From contig JAEWIX010000010.1 of NCBI GenBank assembly GCA_023386885.1, positions 1 to 58,438 of the forward strand: a stretch of DNA of 58,438 nucleotides, given 5' to 3'. Within the stretch, counting starts at the first letter, position 1. Each line of letters opens with the position of its first letter. The notes beneath the pieces were generated by a model that worked only from the letters and a program-made list of their open reading frames with translations, had not been told where the DNA came from and did not search any database. This document shows positions 53,273-58,438 of the stretch, piece by piece. The position numbers and the translations under genes were made by a program. Source of the DNA: Pseudomonadota bacterium. Its GTDB lineage: Bacteria; Pseudomonadota; Alphaproteobacteria; Rhizobiales; Xanthobacteraceae.

Positions 53273-53540
53273 GGTTTCACCTCGACGTCGGAAGATCGCG
53301 AAACGACAATCCGAGGCTTGAACATTGGTTCCCCTAATGTCCGGACATTCGGGCGAGCCGTCGGAAAATCGATCGCGCAAGGATAGATCAAGAATCGAGC
53401 AAAAGAGTGAATTCAAATTCATCCTCAACGAATTGATCGTTGCGCTCAGGCTTTTGACTTCGTAAATAGAATTGCTCTACCCGATCCCACTTCATCGGGC
53501 AGCGTGTCGCGCTTGCAACCGAAATCAACCAAAAGCAGCC

Positions 53541-53939
53541 ATGACCGCCAGGATCGATCGCCCCCTCTCGCCGCACCTGCAAACCTACCGCTGGACCCTG
53601 ACGATGGCGATGTCCATCGTCCATCGCGTCACCGGCCTCGCGCTCTACTTCGGCACCATCCTGCTGGCGTGGTGGCTCATGGCGGTGGCCTCCGGACCGG
53701 GGGCTTACGCGATTTTCTCGTCGTTCATCGGCAGCTGGATCGGTCGTCTGATCGTATTCGGATATACGTGGGCGCTGATGCACCATCTGCTCAGTGGCAT
53801 CCGCCATTTCGTCTGGGACCTCGGCTACGGTTTCGGCCCCTCCGAGCGTGAAGGGCTGACCTGGGCGGCGTTGATCGGCGGCATCGTGCTCACGGTGCTG
53901 CTGTGGGTTCTGGCCTATGCCTTCGGAGGTGGACGATGA
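53541..53939 (+). CDS. sdhC: Succinate dehydrogenase cytochrome b556 subunit
   Basis: SdhC is a membrane anchor of complex II. The 132-residue protein has the N-terminal PLSPHLQTYRW, the quinone-site segment MSIVHRVTGLALYFG (Ser and Arg), three membrane helices, and HHLLSGIRHFVWD with the likely heme-b His. The ATG at 53541 begins the sdhCDAB operon; its stop overlaps the sdhD start (ATGA). Confidence 0.96.
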   Translation: MTARIDRPLSPHLQTYRWTLTMAMSIVHRVTGLALYFGTILLAWWLMAVASGPGAYAIFSSFIGSWIGRLIVFGYTWALMHHLLSGIRHFVWDLGYGFGPSEREGLTWAALIGGIVLTVLLWVLAYAFGGGR

Positions 53940-54343
53940 GTGACGCAACCCCTTCCAAGGCATCGATCCGCACCGCGCTGAAACGGGTACGCGGTCTCGG
54001 CGCGTCCGGCTCTCACGCCACCGCGGACTTCTGGTGGCAGCGCGTCACCGCAGTCGGCATGCTGCTGCTCACTGTGCCAGTCATCATCATCGTCATGATG
54101 CTACTCGGCCGTAATCAGGCCGGCGCCGGACAGATTCTCGGCACGCCCGTCGTCGCGCTGATCATGCTGCTGTTCGTGGTTGCCAGCAGCTGGCACATGA
54201 AGATCGGCATGCAGGTGGTGATCGAGGATTACATCCATGGCGAGAAGGTCAAACTCGTCGCCATCCTCGCCAACAATTTCTTCGCGATAGCGGTCGCGCT
54301 GGCGTCGGCATACGCGATTTTCAAACTGTCATCTGGAGTGTAG
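53936..54343 (+). CDS. sdhD: Succinate dehydrogenase membrane anchor subunit
   Basis: The 135-residue protein has three membrane helices and the typical HATADFWWQRVTAVGML start and WHMKIGMQVVIEDYIHGE segment, with residues near quinone and heme. The ATG at 53936 overlaps the sdhC stop by 4 nt, and sdhA starts 3 nt after its stop. Confidence 0.96.
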   Translation: MSDATPSKASIRTALKRVRGLGASGSHATADFWWQRVTAVGMLLLTVPVIIIVMMLLGRNQAGAGQILGTPVVALIMLLFVVASSWHMKIGMQVVIEDYIHGEKVKLVAILANNFFAIAVALASAYAIFKLSSGV

Positions 54344-54346
54344 CGC

Positions 54347-56176
54347 ATGGCTGCTCAGGGCAACGGCAGCGGAGCTCCCGCCACCAACGGACGCGCCTAT
54401 CCGCTTGAGGATCACACTTACGACGTCGTCGTGGTCGGCGCCGGCGGCGCGGGCTTGCGCGCCGTGGTGGGCTGCAGCGAAGCGGGCTTGCGCACCGCCT
54501 GCATCACCAAGGTTTTCCCGACGCGTTCGCACACTGTGGCGGCGCAGGGCGGCATCTCCGCCTCGCTCGGCAACATGCATCCGGACGACTGGCGCTGGCA
54601 CATGTACGACACCGTCAAGGGGTCGGACTGGCTCGGCGATCAGGACTCCATCGAATACATGGTGCGTCACGCGCCCAAGGCCGTCTATGAGCTCGAGCAC
54701 TGGGGCGTGCCGTTCTCGCGCACCGAGGAAGGCAAGATCTATCAGCGGCCGTTCGGCGGCATGACCATCGACTTCGGCAAGTCGCAGGCGCAGCGTACTT
54801 GCGCCGCCGCCGATCGCACCGGCCATGCCATGCTGCATACGATGTACGGGCAGGCGCTGCGCCACTCGGCCGAGTTCTTTATCGAGTTCTTCGCCATCGA
54901 CCTGATCATGGACGATCAGGGCGTCTGCCGTGGCGTCATCGCACTCAAGCTCGACGACGGCACGCTGCATCGCTTCAAGGCGCAGACCACGATCCTCGCC
55001 ACTGGCGGCTACGGCCGCGCCTATGCGTCCTGTACCTCGGCGCACACCTGCACCGGCGACGGCGGCGGCATGGCGCTGCGCGCCGGCCTCGCCTTGCAGG
55101 ATATGGAGTTCGTGCAATTCCATCCGACCGGCATCTACGGTTCGGGTTGTCTCGTTACCGAAGGCGCGCGCGGCGAGGGCGGTTATCTCGTCAACTCCGA
55201 GGGCGAGCGCTTCATGGAGCGCTACGCGCCGTCCGCCAAGGACCTTGCCTCGCGCGACGTCGTCTCACGCGCGATGACCATCGAGATCCGCGAAGGCCGC
55301 GGCGTTGGCAAGAAGAAGGATCACATCTACCTGCACCTCGATCATCTCGATCCGAAGGTGCTGCACGAACGGCTGCCGGGCATCTCCGAATCCGCGCGCA
55401 TCTTCGCCAATGTCGACGTGACGCGCGAGCCGATCCCGATGATCCCGACCGTGCACTACAACATGGGCGGCATCCCGACCAACTATCACGGCGAGGTCGT
55501 CACCAAGAAGAACGGCGACGACAACGCGGTGGTGCCCGGCCTGATGGCGGTGGGCGAGGCCGCCTGCGTTTCGGTGCACGGCGCCAATCGTCTCGGCTCC
55601 AACTCGCTGATCGACCTCGTGGTGTTCGGTCGCGCCGCCGCGCTGCGGCTGGCGGAGAAGCTCACCGCCGGCGCTGAGCAGCCGGACCTGCCGGCGGATT
55701 CCGCCGACAAGGCGCTGGGTCGGCTCGACCGCTTCCGCAACGCCAAGGGTGGCACCCCGACCGCGAAGCTGCGCGAGAACATGCAGCACGTCATGCAGAA
55801 CAACTGCGCGGTGTTCCGTACCGGCGATGTGCTGAAGGAAGGTCAGGAACTGATCCACAAGGTCCACGGCGGCATCGGCGACATCGCCACCTTCGACCGT
55901 ACCCTGGTCTGGAACACCGATCTGATGGAGACGATGGAATACGACAATCTCATCGCTCAGGCGGTGGTGACGATGGATTCCGCGGCCAACCGCACCGAAA
56001 GCCGCGGCGCGCATGCGCGCGAGGATTTCTCGGCGCGCGACGACCAGAACTGGATGAAGCATACGCTGGCGTGGCTCGACGACCGTGGCACCACCACGAT
56101 CGATTACCGCCCGGTGCACGACTACACGATGACCAACGACGTTCAGTACATTCCGCCGAAGGCGCGCGTCTACTGA
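54347..56176 (+). CDS. sdhA: Succinate dehydrogenase flavoprotein subunit
   Basis: The 609-residue subunit oxidises succinate and passes electrons through FAD to SdhB, linking the citric acid cycle to the quinone pool. Visible are the FAD-binding VVVVGAGGAGLRAV, the flavinylation His62 in SHTVAAQGG, the substrate loop FHPTGIYGSG, RGEGGYLVN, and HGANRLGSNSL near the C-terminal FAD contact. Length is normal. Confidence 0.98.
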   Translation: MAAQGNGSGAPATNGRAYPLEDHTYDVVVVGAGGAGLRAVVGCSEAGLRTACITKVFPTRSHTVAAQGGISASLGNMHPDDWRWHMYDTVKGSDWLGDQDSIEYMVRHAPKAVYELEHWGVPFSRTEEGKIYQRPFGGMTIDFGKSQAQRTCAAADRTGHAMLHTMYGQALRHSAEFFIEFFAIDLIMDDQGVCRGVIALKLDDGTLHRFKAQTTILATGGYGRAYASCTSAHTCTGDGGGMALRAGLALQDMEFVQFHPTGIYGSGCLVTEGARGEGGYLVNSEGERFMERYAPSAKDLASRDVVSRAMTIEIREGRGVGKKKDHIYLHLDHLDPKVLHERLPGISESARIFANVDVTREPIPMIPTVHYNMGGIPTNYHGEVVTKKNGDDNAVVPGLMAVGEAACVSVHGANRLGSNSLIDLVVFGRAAALRLAEKLTAGAEQPDLPADSADKALGRLDRFRNAKGGTPTAKLRENMQHVMQNNCAVFRTGDVLKEGQELIHKVHGGIGDIATFDRTLVWNTDLMETMEYDNLIAQAVVTMDSAANRTESRGAHAREDFSARDDQNWMKHTLAWLDDRGTTTIDYRPVHDYTMTNDVQYIPPKARVY

Positions 56177-56232
56177 GGCAATAACGACCATGCGCGGGCA
56201 GGCCTCGCGCACCCATCCTAGCTGGACGATGG

Positions 56233-56255
56233 ATTGCCGCCCCCGACGCGGCAAT
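56233..56255. repeat. Hairpin in the sdhA-sdhB spacer
   Basis: ATTGCCGC and GCGGCAAT with a 7-nt loop form an 8-bp hairpin inside the 107-nt spacer, 28 nt upstream of sdhB. The other sdh junctions are overlaps or 3 nt. It has no T-run, so it is more likely an inserted palindromic unit or an mRNA processing/stability site than a terminator. Confidence 0.5.
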
Positions 56256-56283
56256 GGCAAGGCGAACGACAAGGGCAAGACCG

Positions 56284-57069
56284 ATGGTTGAATTTGCGCT
56301 TCCGAAAAACTCCAGGATCACCGGCGGCAAGGCTTGGCCGAAGCCGGAAGGCGCCACCGAGACACGCGAATTCCGCATCTATCGCTGGAGCCCGGACGAC
56401 GGCAAGAATCCCAGTGTCGATACCTATCACGTCGACATCAACGATTGCGGTCCGATGGTGCTCGACGGCCTGATCTGGATCAAGAACCACATCGATCCGA
56501 CGCTGTCGTTCCGCCGCTCCTGCCGCGAAGGCGTCTGTGGTTCCTGCGCTATGAATATCGACGGCCAGAACACGCTGGCTTGTACGAAGTCGATGCACGA
56601 CGTCGCCGATGGCGGCGCGGTGAAGGTCAATCCGCTGCCGCATCAGCCGGTGGTGCGCGACCTCATTCCCGATCTCACCAACTTCTACGCGCAGTATGCG
56701 TCGATCGAGCCGTGGCTGCACACCACCACGCCGACGCCGCAGAAGGAATGGAAGCAAAGCAAGGAAGACCGCGAGAAGCTCGATGGCCTTTACGAGTGCA
56801 TTCTCTGCGCCTGCTGCTCGACCTCGTGCCCGAGCTACTGGTGGAATTCGGATCGTTACCTCGGTCCGGCAGCGCTGCTGCAGGCCAATCGCTGGGTCAG
56901 CGACAGCCGGGATGAAGCGACCGGCGAGCGGCTCGACAACGTCGAGGACGCCTTCCGGCTTTATCGCTGCCACACCATTATGAACTGCACCAAGGCATGC
57001 CCGAAGGGCCTCAATCCCGCCAAGGCGATCGCCAACCTGAAACTGAAGCTGGTCGAGCGTCAGAGCTGA
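56284..57069 (+). CDS. sdhB: Succinate dehydrogenase iron-sulfur subunit
   Basis: The 261-residue subunit carries the three clusters of complex II: 2Fe-2S (CREGVCGSCAMN ... LACTK), 4Fe-4S (CILCACCSTSCP) and 3Fe-4S (Cys in YRCHTIMNCTKACPKG shared between clusters). The ATG at 56284 gives the family start MVEFALPKNS; a frame opening 30 nt earlier lacks a ribosome binding site. Confidence 0.97.
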   Translation: MVEFALPKNSRITGGKAWPKPEGATETREFRIYRWSPDDGKNPSVDTYHVDINDCGPMVLDGLIWIKNHIDPTLSFRRSCREGVCGSCAMNIDGQNTLACTKSMHDVADGGAVKVNPLPHQPVVRDLIPDLTNFYAQYASIEPWLHTTTPTPQKEWKQSKEDREKLDGLYECILCACCSTSCPSYWWNSDRYLGPAALLQANRWVSDSRDEATGERLDNVEDAFRLYRCHTIMNCTKACPKGLNPAKAIANLKLKLVERQS

Positions 57070-57086
57070 CCGCAGGCGAGGCCGCT

Positions 57087-57470
57087 ATGATCGATCATAT
57101 CGGCTTCCCAGTATCCGACTACGAACGTGCCAAGGCATTCTATCGCGCTGCCTTGGCGCCTCTGGACTACGTACTGGTGCTGGAGGTTCGTCAGTCCGAT
57201 AACGATGCGCCGGCGGCCGGCTTCGGCGCGAACGGCAAGCCCGATTTCTGGATCGGCGGCGAAGGAGGGCTCGACAAGCCGCTTCACGTTGCGATCCTCG
57301 CCAAGAATCGCGCCGCGGTCGATGCCTTCCACCGCGCGGCGATTGCGGCCGGCGGACGCGACAACGGCGCCCCCGGCATTCGCGCGCATTATCATCCCGA
57401 TTACTACGGCGCTTTCGTGCTCGATCCCGATGGGCACAATGTCGAGGCTGTCTGTCACGCTCCGGCGTGA
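57087..57470 (+). CDS. VOC / glyoxalase-superfamily protein
   Basis: The 127-residue protein has the VOC fold: MIDHIGFPVSDYERAKAFYR, a middle part with FWIGGEGG and HVAILAKNRAAVDAFH, and the C-terminal AHYHPDYYGAFVLDPDGHNVEAVCH. His in DHIG and Glu in VEAVCH are the usual metal ligand positions. It is close to lactoylglutathione-lyase-like proteins of unknown substrate. It starts 17 nt after sdhB and may be read with it. Confidence 0.9.
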   Translation: MIDHIGFPVSDYERAKAFYRAALAPLDYVLVLEVRQSDNDAPAAGFGANGKPDFWIGGEGGLDKPLHVAILAKNRAAVDAFHRAAIAAGGRDNGAPGIRAHYHPDYYGAFVLDPDGHNVEAVCHAPA

Positions 57471-57471
57471 G

Positions 57472-57849
57472 CTATCCAAACACCGGCAGCACGAAGATCG
57501 CGATATTGATAAACCACGCCAACGCAAACACCACCGAGCGCGGTGTGGCGTAGTCGCCGATGTAAAGCGCGGCGTGCGCGATGCGCAGCACGATGTAGGT
57601 CGCGGCGAGCGCGTTGAGCGTGCCGAGCGGTGCGCCTTGCGTGTTGGCGACGATCACGGCCGCCGCGAAGAACGGGAAATTCTCATAGGCGTTGAGATGC
57701 GCCGCATAGGCGCGGCGGCGCGCGGGCGGCAGCCGCTCGGCGCTGTCGCGCGGATGGTGGTTGTCACCGTTGCCGCCGGCCTTGGCGTAAACGACAATGG
57801 CGAGCGGCAGGATCGCCGCCACGAGAACGCACCAATAGGCCAACGGCAT
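57472..57849 (-). CDS. MAPEG-family membrane protein
   Basis: The 125-residue protein has four membrane helices and the MAPEG signature RRAYAAHLNAYENFPFFAAAVI followed by ATYIVLRIAHAALYIGDYA. MAPEG proteins are trimeric membrane enzymes of eicosanoid and glutathione metabolism in eukaryotes; in bacteria the role is unknown. Its stop is one base from the convergent VOC gene. The ATG at 57849 has GGAG upstream (GGAGACGATTTCG). Confidence 0.9.
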   Translation of the reverse strand: MPLAYWCVLVAAILPLAIVVYAKAGGNGDNHHPRDSAERLPPARRRAYAAHLNAYENFPFFAAAVIVANTQGAPLGTLNALAATYIVLRIAHAALYIGDYATPRSVVFALAWFINIAIFVLPVFG

Positions 57850-58189
57850 CGAAATCGTCTCCGTTCGTTCAGTCGAGGGAATGAAGGCAAGTTCTCGATG
57901 GCTGTCAATTTGCGTGGGAACTTCGTGGAAGTTTGACCGTTAAGCGTGTCGTTCGCATTCGCGGGTGACGTGAATGCGCCATGAACAATGCAGCATCAAT
58001 GCACCGTTCGGTGGGAAATAAAAATCACGGAAACCAAATTCGCGCGCGCCGGCTGCCACATTGCAGCCGCACCTCTATCGGCTGATCGCAAGGTCGCGCG
58101 ATGGAACATGTCGTGCATCAGGTTTCGTACAGCCAGACTTCGCGCATCGGATGACGTCGCGCATCAGACCACGGGAGAACGATAGGATC
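57850..58189. other. Intergenic region between divergent genes
   Basis: No gene is supported in these 340 bases. They must hold the promoters of the MAPEG gene and of the truncated exported-protein gene. I see no confident promoter box or palindrome; a GGAAC at 58103-58107 is discussed among rejected items. Confidence 0.5.
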
Positions 58190-58438
58190 ATGAGCAAGCT
58201 GCGTCTCGTCATGTTGACGACCACCGCATTGACCCTCGGCCAGTGGGTCACGTATCCGGCGCAAGCCGAGAATATGCACGGCGCGTCCGCCACCATTCTG
58301 ATGGCGCAGGCCGCTACCGGCGACAACAAGCCGGAAGACCGGGCGAAGGGCCGCGAGCGCTCAGGGCCGCGCGAGCATGGTCGCGAGGGGCCGCGTGGTG
58401 GGCCGTCCCACGGTGGAGGCGCTGGCGCGCCGCCGCAG
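58190..58438 (+). CDS. Exported low-complexity protein, N-terminal part
   Basis: The frame starts at ATG 58190 (AGGAT just upstream) and is cut by the window end after 83 codons. It has a signal peptide (about residues 1-26, cut after YPAQA), a short spacer (ENMHGASATILMAQAATGD) and then a Gly/Arg/Pro/His-rich run (KGRERSGPREHGREGPRGG). In related bacteria such leaders precede OmpA-like or other envelope domains, but the domain that would tell is outside the window. Confidence 0.7.
   Translation, partial: MSKLRLVMLTTTALTLGQWVTYPAQAENMHGASATILMAQAATGDNKPEDRAKGRERSGPREHGREGPRGGPSHGGGAGAPPQ

Noticed and set aside
58103..58107. GGAAC as a general-stress (EcfG) -35 element
   Set aside because: A CGTT -10 element at 16-17 nt spacing is missing; the nearest match is CGTA at 18 nt.

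Overview
The window is high-GC chromosomal DNA of an alphaproteobacterium, most likely of the Bradyrhizobium / Rhodopseudomonas / Nitrobacter / Afipia group (Nitrobacteraceae). The grounds are the gene sets divL-tsaE/amgK-murU-addB-addA-trxA, ubiE-ubiB-coaBC-dut next to mutM, and sdhCDAB; a MatB of the type characterised in Rhodopseudomonas; and two families of intergenic palindromic repeats that I associate with this group from memory. No plasmid, phage, transposase, integrase or CRISPR array is visible.

Layout. (1) 1-12.8 kb, all minus strand, reading from right to left: divL (a cell-cycle pseudo-kinase with Tyr in place of the phospho-acceptor His), a TsaE-AmgK fusion (tRNA t6A ATPase joined to a cell-wall-sugar kinase), a PilZ protein, a MurU-like nucleotidyltransferase, addB, addA and trxA. 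(2) 12.8-17.1 kb, minus: ubiE-ubiB-coaBC-dut, joined mostly by 4-nt start/stop overlaps. The coaBC frame carries an in-frame FitA/VapB-type ribbon-helix-helix (RHH) antitoxin domain at its N-terminus, with an operator-like palindrome and candidate promoter just upstream. (3) 17.2-18.7 kb, plus: a VOC protein and mutM. (4) 18.7-23.3 kb, minus: a five-gene operon for an ABC importer (NrtA/SsuA type) with an acyl-CoA-dehydrogenase-fold flavoprotein and an AhpD/CMD-type protein, substrate unknown. (5) 23.7-29.5 kb: a Trm112-like protein, a TetR regulator divergent from a small membrane protein with twin operators between them, a LON-domain protein, a CnoX/YbbN-type thioredoxin, tRNA-Gly(GCC) and a DUF2235 hydrolase. 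(6) 29.7-40.8 kb: a PQQ-dehydrogenase-like propeller protein with a diheme cytochrome c, a ketopantoate-reductase-like protein, a degenerate SDR, an HCCA isomerase, a MATE exporter, a DUF2239 protein with its own operators, GST, gamma-glutamyltranspeptidase and a UMF1-type MFS protein. (7) 40.9-53.3 kb: purH, CoA-ester lyase, carbonic anhydrase, asd, leuB, MFS, sodC, LysE exporter, SDR, matB and a PepSY protein. (8) 53.5-58.4 kb: sdhCDAB, a VOC protein, a MAPEG protein and the start of an exported low-complexity protein cut by the window end.

Most genes are core metabolism, DNA repair and envelope functions. The points that stand out are the RHH-CoaBC fusion with its preserved operator, the DUF2239 protein whose C-terminal part looks RHH-like and which has two palindromic operators at its promoter, a dense cluster of GANTC (CcrM-type) sites upstream of divL, the TsaE-AmgK fusion beside murU, the unassigned ABC/flavoprotein/CMD operon, an SDR that has lost its catalytic Ser and Tyr, and mosaic intergenic repeats, two copies of which supply or overlap the stop codon of the neighbouring gene.

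Start codons were chosen from Shine-Dalgarno spacing, 4-nt overlaps and family N-termini. Positions are read by eye from the sequence. No database search was possible.
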